A stretch of 35,251 nt of DNA from Acidobacteriota bacterium (GTDB lineage Bacteria; Acidobacteriota; Terriglobia; Terriglobales; Acidobacteriaceae): positions 1 to 35,251 of the forward strand of contig JAJZVZ010000036.1 of NCBI GenBank assembly GCA_021846945.1, given 5' to 3'. Position 1 is the first letter of the stretch. Each line of letters starts with the position of its first letter. Of the stretch, positions 15,281 through 23,475 are shown piece by piece. The notes beneath the pieces are model-generated. The model had not been told where the DNA came from. It saw only the letters and a program-made list of their open reading frames with translations, and made no database searches. The position numbers and the translations under genes are program-made.

Positions 15281-15757
15281 ATGAACGCAAGAGAAACGAC
15301 GGAAGGTCCGGCGATCCGGCGACGCGAACGCCGCCGGGAAGTTCGGCATCCGCTGAGCGCAGCTTCGACGGTTCGGCTGGTCAGGAGCGGATCCAAACTG
15401 GGCGGGCGCATTCTTGACCTGAGCCTGAGCGGGTGCCGCATCCGCATGGACGAGCGCTTTGCGCTCGGTATCTACACGCGGGTGGAGGTGGAGTTTCAAG
15501 CCGCGGGGTTGCCCTTCCGCATCGGCGGGGTAATTCAGGCGATCCACAACCAATCCGAGGTCGGCATCCGCTTCCTCGATGTGGGCGAGCGCAACCGGCA
15601 GGAGATCAAGAGCCTGATTGAAGAGATTCGGTGGATGCCGCAGGCGGCATCAGAGATAAGCCAGGCTGAGCCGATCAGCGCCGTTTCGCCCGCTCCCGCT
15701 GCAACTCGCGATACAGTTCGCTCTTTGACCGGCCCAGTTCCCGCGCCAGCCGTTTGA
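15281..15757 (+). CDS. PilZ domain c-di-GMP receptor
   Basis: PilZ domains bind cyclic di-GMP and relay it to motility, secretion or polysaccharide machinery. Both binding motifs are present and well spaced: RRxxR (R18-R19-x-x-R22, just before HPL) and DxSxxG (D46, S48, G51). The domain continues to RFLDVGERNRQEIKSLIEEI. After about residue 125 comes a Pro/Ala/Ser-rich tail whose last 28 codons overlap the 3' end of convergent rsmI by 83 bases. The tail may exist only because no stop occurs there. ATG 15281 (MNARETTEG) is preferred to the frame-open start at 15191. No partner protein lies nearby. Confidence 0.85.
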   Translation: MNARETTEGPAIRRRERRREVRHPLSAASTVRLVRSGSKLGGRILDLSLSGCRIRMDERFALGIYTRVEVEFQAAGLPFRIGGVIQAIHNQSEVGIRFLDVGERNRQEIKSLIEEIRWMPQAASEISQAEPISAVSPAPAATRDTVRSLTGPVPAPAV

Positions 15758-16595
15758 GGGCTTCCTTCTCGTCGATCCCGCTTTCGGACTGAAGCTGCGC
15801 GATCCGGCCGGCAATTTTCTGCGCAGCGGCTTCATGCGCCGCGGCGGGAGAGCCGGTTTTGGGGGGCATCTCGACCAGCAGCGTGATTTCGCCGCGGATG
15901 CGATCGCGCGCAGCCAGTTCCCGCCGCACCTCCGCAGCCGTTCCGCGCACAAACTCCTCATGCATCTTGGTCAGCTCGCGGGCGACAACCACACGCGTCA
16001 CCGGACCCCATGCGGCCTCCAGATCAGCCAGAGTTTCGAGGATTCGATGCGGCGCTTCGTACAGAATCAACGTCTGCGCGGCTTCAAGAGCGCGGGCCGC
16101 CGAGGCCAACTCCTCCAACCGGGTACGGCGCGCCCCGGCCTTTTCCGGAAGGAAGCCGAGAAAGTAAAACGAGTCCGTGGGTAAGCCGGAAGCGACCAGC
16201 GCGCTGAGCGCGGCATTGGCTCCGGGAATGGGAATGACGGGCACGCCGGCGGCGATGGCAGCGGCCGTGAGCCAGCTTCCCGGATCGCTGACGCCGGGCA
16301 TGCCTGCGTCCGTGACGAGCGCGACGCGCGCGCCGGCTTTGAGCGCCTCCACCAGTTCGGCCGCGCGCTGGCGTTCATTGTGCTCATGGCAACTTACGGT
16401 CGGGGTGGAGATCTGGAAGTGATTGAGCAGTTTCTGGGTCTGGCGCGTATCTTCGCAGGCGATGCGGTCCACGCGCCGCAGCACGTCGAGGGCGCGCAGG
16501 GTGATGTCGCCAAGGTTGCCGATGGGGGTGGCTACCAGGTAGAGGCCCGGCGCAAGGGCAATTCCCTCGCTTCCGGCGATCGGTTCCGTGGTCAT
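15675..16595 (-). CDS. rsmI: 16S rRNA C1402 2'-O-ribose methyltransferase RsmI
   Basis: RsmI uses SAM to methylate C1402 in the decoding centre of 16S rRNA. The 306 residues show the tetrapyrrole-methylase fold signatures: LYLVATPIGNLGD at the N-terminus, CEDTRQTQKLLNHF, ALVTDAGMPGVSDPG and IPGANAALSALVASGLP, then the ELTKMHEEF block. The C-terminal helix (KEALKRLARELGRSKSELYREL) is the small RsmI-specific helical domain. ATG 16595 matches homologue starts; an in-frame GTG at 16625 would overlap the upstream gene. It begins 10 bases after the stop of the M50-CBS gene, so the two form an operon. Confidence 0.93.
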   Translation of the reverse strand: MTTEPIAGSEGIALAPGLYLVATPIGNLGDITLRALDVLRRVDRIACEDTRQTQKLLNHFQISTPTVSCHEHNERQRAAELVEALKAGARVALVTDAGMPGVSDPGSWLTAAAIAAGVPVIPIPGANAALSALVASGLPTDSFYFLGFLPEKAGARRTRLEELASAARALEAAQTLILYEAPHRILETLADLEAAWGPVTRVVVARELTKMHEEFVRGTAAEVRRELAARDRIRGEITLLVEMPPKTGSPAAAHEAAAQKIAGRIAQLQSESGIDEKEALKRLARELGRSKSELYRELQRERAKRR

Positions 16596-16605
16596 GGCGC
16601 GCCTG

Positions 16606-17715
16606 TCAGTTCTCGGATTCCTCACGTTCCAGGCGTCGCTGCTCGGCCAGCAGTGACATGGAGCTCATGAGGTTCTGCACGCTGACGATTCCCACCACAC
16701 GTCCGCCCTCTGTTACGGGGATCAACCCCATACCGTGACCGGCGGTCAGGCGGCGGATGGTGGTTCCGAGCGTATCCTCGGGCCGGGCTATTTGGAAAGC
16801 GCGCGACATGATCGACTGGATATAGCCGTTGCCATCGTTGCGGAGAGCGTCAACGATGCGCTGCCGGGAGACGATGCCCACAAGCTGCGCACCGCGCGCA
16901 ACGGGAAAATCCTCCTGCAGCGAGTGAACGCAGCGGACGAGCGCGTCGGCCAAAGTGTCGGAGGGCGAGAGGGTGGCGAAATCGGTGAGCATCACTTCGC
17001 GCATGCGCACGGTATCGACGACCGACTGGAAGAAGACGCCCTGGTCCTCAATCTGCGCGCCGATCATGATAAAGAAGCCGGCGATGATGAGCCATGGACT
17101 GCGCAGGAAGATACCGCCCAGCATGATTGCGAGCGAAAGCGCCTGTCCGAGGCCGGCTGCGGAGCGGCCAGCCAGAGCAAGCCCATGCTTGCGTGCGAAA
17201 CTGCCGCGCAGCAGCCTGCCGAAGTCCAGCGGATAGGCTGGCAGCAGATGAAGCAATCCCATGAAGACCTGCATCCAAATCATGCTGCGCAGCAGATCAC
17301 CGGAGGTAATCAGCGGCGTCTGGAAGAGGTTGATGCTGCTGCTGGCTCCTAAAGCCGCGGCGGCCATGACCAGGGCGGTGGCCCAGTTGGCCAGGGGACC
17401 GGCCAGCGCCATGGCAAACTGCCCGCCGCCGCGGTTGGAGTTTTCCTGGCTCTCGGGATTGGCGTAAGCGAACAGCCCGCAAATGGGCAGCAGCAGAACA
17501 GCGCGCAGCCGCAATCCCAGCCATGCCGCGACCAGCAGCCGCGCCGTTTCGCGCACAATGACCGCTACCACCAGCACCAGGAAGAGCGCCATTCCGCGCC
17601 CCCAGCCGTGCGATGCGCTGATGCCCAGGAAAAGAAACGCAAGCAGCGGGAAGAAGGCGTGAACGCGCAGTTCAACGCCCATCCAGCGGCCCATCGGGAT
17701 TGACCAGCCTCGCAT
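16606..17715 (-). CDS. M50 site-2-protease-like membrane protein with CBS pair, catalytic motif lost
   Basis: The 369-residue product has the S2P-type layout: hydrophobic core 15-220, then two CBS domains (about 235-292 and 298-352) that usually bind adenine nucleotides. In active family members the second helix carries HExxH; here it reads VIVRETARLLVA, so R55-E56-T57-A58-R59 replaces both zinc-ligand histidines. The third-ligand loop PAYPLDFGRLLR keeps D164, and the GPLANW motif is also present. The fold therefore appears intact while metalloprotease activity should be absent, assuming no sequence error. It may bind substrate or signal through the CBS pair. It lies upstream of rsmI and divergent from rsmD by 60 bases. 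Confidence 0.85.
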   Translation of the reverse strand: MRGWSIPMGRWMGVELRVHAFFPLLAFLFLGISASHGWGRGMALFLVLVVAVIVRETARLLVAAWLGLRLRAVLLLPICGLFAYANPESQENSNRGGGQFAMALAGPLANWATALVMAAAALGASSSINLFQTPLITSGDLLRSMIWMQVFMGLLHLLPAYPLDFGRLLRGSFARKHGLALAGRSAAGLGQALSLAIMLGGIFLRSPWLIIAGFFIMIGAQIEDQGVFFQSVVDTVRMREVMLTDFATLSPSDTLADALVRCVHSLQEDFPVARGAQLVGIVSRQRIVDALRNDGNGYIQSIMSRAFQIARPEDTLGTTIRRLTAGHGMGLIPVTEGGRVVGIVSVQNLMSSMSLLAEQRRLEREESEN

Positions 17716-17717
17716 AT

Positions 17718-17735
17718 CTACATCAATTATTGTAG
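17718..17735. promoter_or_regulatory. Short palindrome in the M50/rsmD divergent gap
   Basis: CTACA-N8-TGTAG at 17718-17735 lies in a 60-base divergent intergenic region with an A/T-rich centre. It begins 3 bases from the M50 start, so that message would have a very short leader. It could be an operator or just part of a promoter; the evidence is thin. Confidence 0.25.
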
Positions 17736-17775
17736 TGGGTCGCGCCCCCGGAACGCTTCCGCTATGCTGTTGACG

Positions 17776-18354
17776 ATGCGCATCATTGCCGGTTTGTTCC
17801 GCTCGCGGTCATTGGAGGCGCCGCCGGGGCTCGCCACCCGGCCCACCAGCGACCGGCTGCGCGAGACTCTATTCAATATACTGGCTCCCCGCGTCGAGGG
17901 TGCGTCCTGGCTGGATTTATACGCAGGCTCCGGTGCGATCGGCATCGAGGCGCTGAGCCGCGGGGCGGCGCACGTGACATTTGTGGAGCGCGCCCCCTCG
18001 GCGCTGAAGGTTCTGCGCGGCAATCTGGCAAGGCTGGGAGTGACGAGCGGATTCAGTATTTCCCCGGGCAGCGTGGGAGCCTATCTAAAGCGCTCGCAAA
18101 AGCCGGCGCGGGCTTTCGATGTGGTCTTTCTCGATCCCCCTTACGATGCGGCGGAGGAATATGCGGCTGTCCTTGGCCTGCTCGGCGGCGCGGTGGCGGG
18201 ATTGCTGGCTCCCGGCGCGCTGGTCATCGCGGAACATCGCAGCAAAGAAAGCCTTGAAGAGCAGTATGGCAATCTGGCGCGAACGCGCCTGCTGAAACAG
18301 GGCGATGCGGCGTTGAGCTTTTATGCCGCCAAGGCCGCCGATGCTTCTTCGTGA
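17776..18354 (+). CDS. rsmD: 16S rRNA G966 N2-methyltransferase RsmD
   Basis: RsmD methylates G966 of 16S rRNA with SAM. The 192-residue protein begins MRIIAGLFRSRSL, the typical family start, then RPTSDRLRETLFNIL, the SAM loop DLYAGSGAIGIEALSRGA and the catalytic motif VFLDPPYD. ATG 17776 is chosen over ATG 17764, four codons upstream, on this basis. It stands divergent to the M50-rsmI operon, with a second rRNA methyltransferase gene close by. Confidence 0.93.
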   Translation: MRIIAGLFRSRSLEAPPGLATRPTSDRLRETLFNILAPRVEGASWLDLYAGSGAIGIEALSRGAAHVTFVERAPSALKVLRGNLARLGVTSGFSISPGSVGAYLKRSQKPARAFDVVFLDPPYDAAEEYAAVLGLLGGAVAGLLAPGALVIAEHRSKESLEEQYGNLARTRLLKQGDAALSFYAAKAADASS

Positions 18355-18443
18355 GCGGGCCGTTCATGGCCGCCCGCGCCGGCTGGGAAGAGTGGCGAGC
18401 GAGCGAATGGACCGCCCGGTTGCAGGTGCGAGAATAGGTGACG

Positions 18444-19556
18444 ATGAGATTCCAGCGGAAATTGGCATTGGTTGCTCTGCTTTGCGCAGCCGCGCTGCAT
18501 GCGCAGAAGACGCAGCCTTGGGTCATTGGGCCGTTTACCCGTCCGGCAAGCGGCAATCCGGTGATTGCGCCACGGCCTGCATCCACCTTCATCGATCCCA
18601 TCCTGAAGAAGCCGGTGCACTGGGAGGCGCTACACACCTTCAACCCCGCGGCCATCGTGCGCAATGACAAGGTGTTTGTGCTCTACCGCGCTGAAGACAA
18701 TACAGGGGCGATGCGGATTGGCGGGCACACTTCAAGACTTGGCCTGGCCGAGAGTAGCGACGGCATTCACTTTACGCGTCGCGCTGCGCCGGCCTTCTAT
18801 CCCGCTGAGGATGGCCAGCAAGCCCGCGAATGGCCCGGCGGCGTCGAGGACCCGCGCCTGGTTGAACGGGAGGACGGGCTTTACGTGCTGACCTACACGC
18901 AGTGGAACCGGAAGACATATTCGGTGGGCATCGCCACGTCGCGAGACCTGTTGCGCTGGACCAAGTATGGACCCGCGTTTCTGGCGGCAGCGAACGGGAA
19001 ATATGCGACGCTGAAGTACAAGTCGGCGGGAATCGTCACGCGATTCGACAAGCAGAAGAACAGGCTGATCGCCGCGAAGATCAGAGGCTTGTATTGGATG
19101 TATTGGGGCGAGGGGGCCATTCATCTGGCTACGTCGTCCGACCTGATCCACTGGACTCCGGTGGAGGGCAACGATGGCAACCCCATTACGCTGCTGCGTC
19201 CGCGCCCCGGCCACTTCGACAGCACTTTTCCTGAGACTGGCCCGCCGCCGGTCGTGACGAGCAAGGGCATCGTAATCATTTACAACGGCAAGAACGCGGC
19301 CAGCGGCGGAGATCCCCATCTGGGCCCGGATGCGTATGCGGCCGGCGAAGCGCTCTTCAAGGCCGGCGATCCGGCGCAGCAGATCGGCCAGACGGCTGAT
19401 CCGGTTTTGCAGCCGGAGATGCCCTACGAGAAGACCGGACAATATGCGGCAGGAACCACCTTTGCCGAAGGGCTGGTGGCCTTTCACGGCCATTGGTTTC
19501 TCTACTACGGCTGCGCCGATTCTCTGGTCGGCGTCGTGATCGCTCCGCAAAGATAG
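18444..19556 (+). CDS. Secreted GH130-type glycosidase/phosphorylase
   Basis: GH130 enzymes act on beta-mannosides, many by phosphorolysis. The 370-residue product has a signal peptide (MRFQRKLALVALLCAAALHA, cleavage near 20) and a five-bladed beta-propeller pattern. It shows NPAAI with following VFVLYRAED, the conserved WPGGVEDPR containing the general-acid Asp (D136), and FAEGLV...HWFLYYGCADS near the C-terminus. Secretion argues for hydrolysis rather than phosphorolysis, because free phosphate and recovery of sugar phosphates are poor outside the cytoplasm; this is inference. ATG 18444 is preferred to GTG 18438. The gene is convergent with the GH127 gene. Confidence 0.8.
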   Translation: MRFQRKLALVALLCAAALHAQKTQPWVIGPFTRPASGNPVIAPRPASTFIDPILKKPVHWEALHTFNPAAIVRNDKVFVLYRAEDNTGAMRIGGHTSRLGLAESSDGIHFTRRAAPAFYPAEDGQQAREWPGGVEDPRLVEREDGLYVLTYTQWNRKTYSVGIATSRDLLRWTKYGPAFLAAANGKYATLKYKSAGIVTRFDKQKNRLIAAKIRGLYWMYWGEGAIHLATSSDLIHWTPVEGNDGNPITLLRPRPGHFDSTFPETGPPPVVTSKGIVIIYNGKNAASGGDPHLGPDAYAAGEALFKAGDPAQQIGQTADPVLQPEMPYEKTGQYAAGTTFAEGLVAFHGHWFLYYGCADSLVGVVIAPQR

Positions 19557-19565
19557 CATTACCGT

Positions 19566-19589
19566 CTCTTCGCACAGCAACGCGAAGAG
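19566..19589. terminator. Hairpin between convergent GH130 and GH127 genes
   Basis: CTCTTCGC (19566-19573) and GCGAAGAG (19582-19589) form a perfect 8-base stem with an 8-base loop, 9 bases past the GH130 stop. There is no clean T run on either side, so termination efficiency is uncertain. Confidence 0.5.
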
Positions 19590-19666
19590 CTTCCGTTACC
19601 GTGTCCACCTGATTTCGTCATCGAGCCACTGAGCCCGGGAGACCGCAAAGCTACACGGACATGGCA

Positions 19667-21736
19667 CTAGCTCTTCCACTGCGGAAACGCTGTGATGCGC
19701 AGTTTGGCGGCGGCGTACGGAATCAGCGTGATGCTTTGCTCCGGTTCGGTGCTGGCGACGGGGCTTTGCGGCAACGGGTTGGCCGCTCCATCAATCGCGC
19801 GCCAATCGTCGACCATGCGTCCTTTCACCTGCATCTTCACGGGAGTGTTCCTGCGCGCAAACGGAGCTTCAGCGACCGCGGATTCCGTGACGGTGATGGA
19901 TTTTTCGGGCGCGGCCGGATCGAGGTTCAGCGCGTAGTTCCACTGAGTCGTGGGAAAGACCTGCCAGTCGGCGGTCAGGCCGCGGTCGCGCAGCTTGACC
20001 CAGCTTTCGCCAATCCCATACGAAAAGACCAGTGGGCCACGTTCGATGGCAACAGAGTCCTGGAACCAGCGCGAAACGCGCGGCTGCATCGGAAAGACGA
20101 TCTCGACGCGGTCGCCGACACGCCAGGCGCGTTCCAGGCGAGCGAAGGAGCCGGCTGCGGGGGCTGGCGCCGGGCGGCCATTCACGCTGATCTTCGTTCC
20201 GGCGGCCCAGGCCGGGATGCGGAGCTGGAGCGGGAAACGCAGCGGCGAGGCCGGATTGACAGTCAACGAGACTGTGCCGCGGAAGGGATAATCGGTTTCT
20301 TCGATGAGATGCACGGCGGCGCCGCGGACAATGGTGCGCACTTCGCAGGGAGCGTAGACGGCGGCGACCAGGCCGTCCTGAGCATTCGTGTCCTGCGCGC
20401 CGGAGAGCATGAAGAGGCTGGCGGCAAACTTGGGCCATCCCTGGCTGAAGTTGGCCGTGCAGCAGCCAAAGTTGGGGGCCAGTCCGTAGAGATTTGATTC
20501 GGGGCCGTCAGTGGTCCAGGGCTTGTGGTGCAGGCTGCACTCCACCTGGTTCGGCTCCTGATTGTACTGGTGGGCCCACATATCGTCGGTGAGCGTGCCG
20601 GGCAGCGCATTGAAGGCGAGCTTCTCCAGCCGGTCGCCCAGCGCGGGATCGCCGAGGATGGCCAGCGAGCGCTCCAGCGAAAACATATATTCGACGACGG
20701 TGCAGCACTCGGAACCGTGGGAAGGATCGAGGCCGGCCAGGTGCTCATCGCACGAGAACATGCCGTTGGGCAGACCGTGGTACTGATTCAGCTCGGAGAT
20801 CATCGTGAGGACCGCCGTGCGGTCGGCCGGCGAGCCGGAGACCAGCGACCAGACAGGGCCGGTCTTGATCGCCTGGCCATTGTTGACCCCGTGCGTGGAG
20901 AGCGAAAGATCCTTGAGCCCGTTCCCCTGATTCAGTTTGAGAAAGTCGCGCGTGATGGGCTGTGTGTATTGGAAGTGAGCGTATTGCGCCATCCAGTCAT
21001 GGCCCTGCTGGTGGAGCAGGCGGGCGAGGTCGAGCAGATAGGCGGAGCCGGTGCGGTTGTAAAGCCAGACAACGCTGAGCAGATTGTCCTGCCAGCGGAA
21101 CTTTCCCCAGTCGCGCAGAGGGCGCGAGGGCAGCTCGGCCAACTGATGCCGGAAGTATTTCTCCATCAGTGGAATCACGCGGGGGTCGCCGGTGGCCTCC
21201 TGATATTGGGTGAGTGCCTTGAGCATGACGATGCGCGGCCACCAGTCGTTGTTCGAGGCCGGTCCGATCATGCCGTCGGGAGCCTGGTGGGTCAGTGTCC
21301 AGTCAACAAATTGCTGCGCGATGCCCTTGAGGCGCGCGTCTTCGAGCAGGTAAGCGAGCGGCACCAGGCCGTCGAGATAGTAGGGCCCGCGCTCCCAGGA
21401 CTCGCCGGTTCCGCCCAGCCAGCCGCTGTTGGGCCCAACGTCAGGCCAGGCTTCTCCCAGGTGGCCACTGAGGCCATTGGCCTGAATCGCAAGCTGCCGG
21501 CGCAGCCAGCCGCGAGGGCGCACGGATCCCAGGGGCAGGAGGTAAAAGGCGCCGGGGGTAAGCGGCGCGCGGTCCTTCACGGCGGGAACCGGAACGGCGG
21601 ACGCGCGCGAAGCCGCAGCGGAATGCCTATCCGCAGCGAGCAGGCGGCGGGCGGGCATCAGCGAAGCCAGCCCGGCGAGGCTGAATTGTTTGAGCAGGCG
21701 GCGACGGGTGGAGGATGTGCGAGACGGGGAGAGCAT
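19667..21736 (-). CDS. GH127/DUF1680-type glycosidase with Tat signal
   Basis: DUF1680 proteins include beta-L-arabinofuranosidases (GH127, GH146) that attack plant cell-wall glycans with a Cys nucleophile held on zinc. The 689-residue product starts with a twin-arginine-like leader (TRRRLLKQFSLAGLASLM), so export of a folded protein is likely. The catalytic-domain landmarks are present: GGTGESWERGPYYLDGL, SECCTVVEYM (Glu and Cys) and NFGCCTANFSQGWPKF (Cys pair), which fit the zinc/Cys site. A beta-rich domain follows from about residue 460. The start is ATG 21736, because AGGAG lies 6 bases upstream; ATG 21742 would sit directly against that site. Confidence 0.85.
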   Translation of the reverse strand: MLSPSRTSSTRRRLLKQFSLAGLASLMPARRLLAADRHSAAASRASAVPVPAVKDRAPLTPGAFYLLPLGSVRPRGWLRRQLAIQANGLSGHLGEAWPDVGPNSGWLGGTGESWERGPYYLDGLVPLAYLLEDARLKGIAQQFVDWTLTHQAPDGMIGPASNNDWWPRIVMLKALTQYQEATGDPRVIPLMEKYFRHQLAELPSRPLRDWGKFRWQDNLLSVVWLYNRTGSAYLLDLARLLHQQGHDWMAQYAHFQYTQPITRDFLKLNQGNGLKDLSLSTHGVNNGQAIKTGPVWSLVSGSPADRTAVLTMISELNQYHGLPNGMFSCDEHLAGLDPSHGSECCTVVEYMFSLERSLAILGDPALGDRLEKLAFNALPGTLTDDMWAHQYNQEPNQVECSLHHKPWTTDGPESNLYGLAPNFGCCTANFSQGWPKFAASLFMLSGAQDTNAQDGLVAAVYAPCEVRTIVRGAAVHLIEETDYPFRGTVSLTVNPASPLRFPLQLRIPAWAAGTKISVNGRPAPAPAAGSFARLERAWRVGDRVEIVFPMQPRVSRWFQDSVAIERGPLVFSYGIGESWVKLRDRGLTADWQVFPTTQWNYALNLDPAAPEKSITVTESAVAEAPFARRNTPVKMQVKGRMVDDWRAIDGAANPLPQSPVASTEPEQSITLIPYAAAKLRITAFPQWKS

Positions 21737-21890
21737 GTTCATCTCCTGAGCGAACCAGGCTTCATGATAAACGCCAGTGCAGCCGGGCTCTTTCTGCCGG
21801 ATGGCGAAGCTGGAACGCAAGCGGCAGTTTCCGCCAGGGAACATCCCCTTGGGCTGAGATCGCAGGAGCTACATCTGAAGAAGATGTGCC

Positions 21891-23159
21891 TTAAGGGGAT
21901 ACTTCGACGGGCTCGACCGTGGTGGCATCATTCCGAAACTGAAATTGCAGAATCCAGACGCTTGCTACCGCCCGGCCATGAACCCGCGCAGACCTGAACC
22001 TCCACTTACGCGCGGCTTGTAACGCCAGATTCGCAAAATACCTGCTTGGTCCCGCCGATTCGAAAGTGGCAGCCGAAACCCTCCCCTTTGCATTGGCCGT
22101 GACTCGAATCTTCACCCCCACCGTGCCCCAAATCGTCGAACTCGCCGATCGAGGCACATCGGGCATCACTCGTTCCGAGACGGTTCCCTTCCTTGTCGCG
22201 CCTCGATCGGTTCGCGCCTCAGGAACCTGCTGCCCCTCCACGGCCGGCGAAGAGCGAGTCCTGTGCGATTGCAGGCGCACAAAAGCGATCACAAGAATCA
22301 GAAGGATCGCGGCGCCAATGAGCATCCTCGCGCGGGACCTGACTGGTGCGGTTCGACCTGTTGTGATGGGTTGGGCTAGAGGAACAGCTAAGTCTGGATG
22401 AAGCCGGGCCCGGATATCGCCCAGCGTGCAGCGGCGCAAGGGGTCCCGCCGCAGACATTCCCGCGCAATTTCGGCAAACGGCTGCGGAATCGACTCCGGA
22501 ACAACGGGCTCACTCGCCACAGCTGGGTCCCAAACCGGCGGTTGCTGAGTCAGGGCCTCGACCACAACAACGCCCAGCGACCAGACGTCCGCGGCCGGCG
22601 CAATCGCCGCAGTTGCGCATTCCGGGGCGTGGTGAATGCCGGGAGGCTGGAAATGCATGCCCGGCTTGCCCACTGCTTCAAGCTTGTCCACCGAAAGCTT
22701 CAGCCGGTCATCCACGACCATGATGTTCGACGGCTTGAGGTGCCCGTGCACGAAGCCCTTCCCGTGAAGATAGGACAACGCGTCGAGGACCGGATCGAGC
22801 ATCTCCGCGGTTTCCTCGGCAGTCAGAGGCCGGTCCGGAAGTATCTGCGCGAGGTTTTCATCGGTGTATTCGGTCACCGTATAGAACAAGGCGGCATCGT
22901 CGATCTCGCATGGGCCACTGTCAAACAGGCGCATCAGGTGGGGATGAGACAGCGTCGCCGCCGCCCAGGCTGCCTCCCGGATCTCCGCATGCGCCGCCGC
23001 GGCCGGCACAAGCTTGACGGCGGCCCGCGGCGATGAAGAACCCGGAATCTCGGTGAGGAAGACACCTCCGGCCGCAGAACCGCCTAACCATCGCAGGAGG
23101 GTATATCTCTCCGCAATGGTGCGTCCGGCCCAGTCACTGCTGATGATCGCCGAGTTCAT
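21891..23159 (-). CDS. Pseudokinase with membrane helix and TonB C-terminal domain
   Basis: The 422-residue protein has an N-terminal kinase fold (about 15-255), a single membrane helix (278-297) and a periplasmic TonB_C-like domain (about 348-408, with VKIRVTANAKGRV and LALQAARKWRFRSA). Kinase landmarks are only partly kept: Gly-loop LGGSAAGG, K49 in AAVKL, and APE near 178-180. The HRD motif is HGH (138-140), so the catalytic Asp is lost, and DFG is D158-K-L. Phosphotransfer is therefore unlikely; a regulatory or scaffold role is inferred. The TonB-like end could contact an outer-membrane receptor. ATG 23159 begins a normal kinase N-terminus; its ribosome-binding site is weak. Confidence 0.82.
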   Translation of the reverse strand: MNSAIISSDWAGRTIAERYTLLRWLGGSAAGGVFLTEIPGSSSPRAAVKLVPAAAAHAEIREAAWAAATLSHPHLMRLFDSGPCEIDDAALFYTVTEYTDENLAQILPDRPLTAEETAEMLDPVLDALSYLHGKGFVHGHLKPSNIMVVDDRLKLSVDKLEAVGKPGMHFQPPGIHHAPECATAAIAPAADVWSLGVVVVEALTQQPPVWDPAVASEPVVPESIPQPFAEIARECLRRDPLRRCTLGDIRARLHPDLAVPLAQPITTGRTAPVRSRARMLIGAAILLILVIAFVRLQSHRTRSSPAVEGQQVPEARTDRGATRKGTVSERVMPDVPRSASSTIWGTVGVKIRVTANAKGRVSAATFESAGPSRYFANLALQAARKWRFRSARVHGRAVASVWILQFQFRNDATTVEPVEVSP

Positions 23160-23475
23160 GGCCTGGTCGGAACTATTCTATCCGAGCGCCCCCGGCGCAC
23201 TCTCCGGGACTGCGTACTGAAGCGGATAAAGACCGGCTATAGCGTTTTCGATTCTGCTGTTTACAGAATGCAGGATGCCAAGTGGCTTCTTCCTTAAGGA
23301 AAAGCCGCCTTGCACGATGCCAGAGATGTCAACAAGTGAATCGAAAGCGCTCTAAGTAATTACAGCCTCAACGCTTGCATAGTCCACTAGGCAGAACTCC
23401 GCGCCGCGCAGCGGCTGAGCGCTGAATGCTGCCCTGAGACTTAACCCCTGAAACCTGTTCCCTTGTTCCCTGCTT
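23160..23475. other. Gene-free stretch between tolC-like and pseudokinase genes
   Basis: This should contain the pseudokinase promoter and the tolC-like terminator. It holds a strong hairpin at 23284-23306 and a weaker one (ATTCTG/CAGAAT, about 23250-23268). Near 23456-23470 the heptamer TGTTCCC occurs twice just before the tolC-like stop. No RNA gene or reading frame is supported. Confidence 0.55.
23284..23306. terminator. Stable A/T-closed hairpin, possible terminator or processing site
   Basis: GGCTT-C-TTCC-TTAA-GGAAAAGCC pairs along its whole length apart from one bulged C. It lies 170 bases beyond the tolC-like stop and lacks a following T run, so a simple Rho-independent terminator is not certain. 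Confidence 0.35.

Noticed and set aside
20525..21997. Long plus-strand open frame opposite the GH127 gene
   Set aside because: Antisense shadow with no family motifs; the opposite strand has a full glycosidase with leader and ribosome-binding site.
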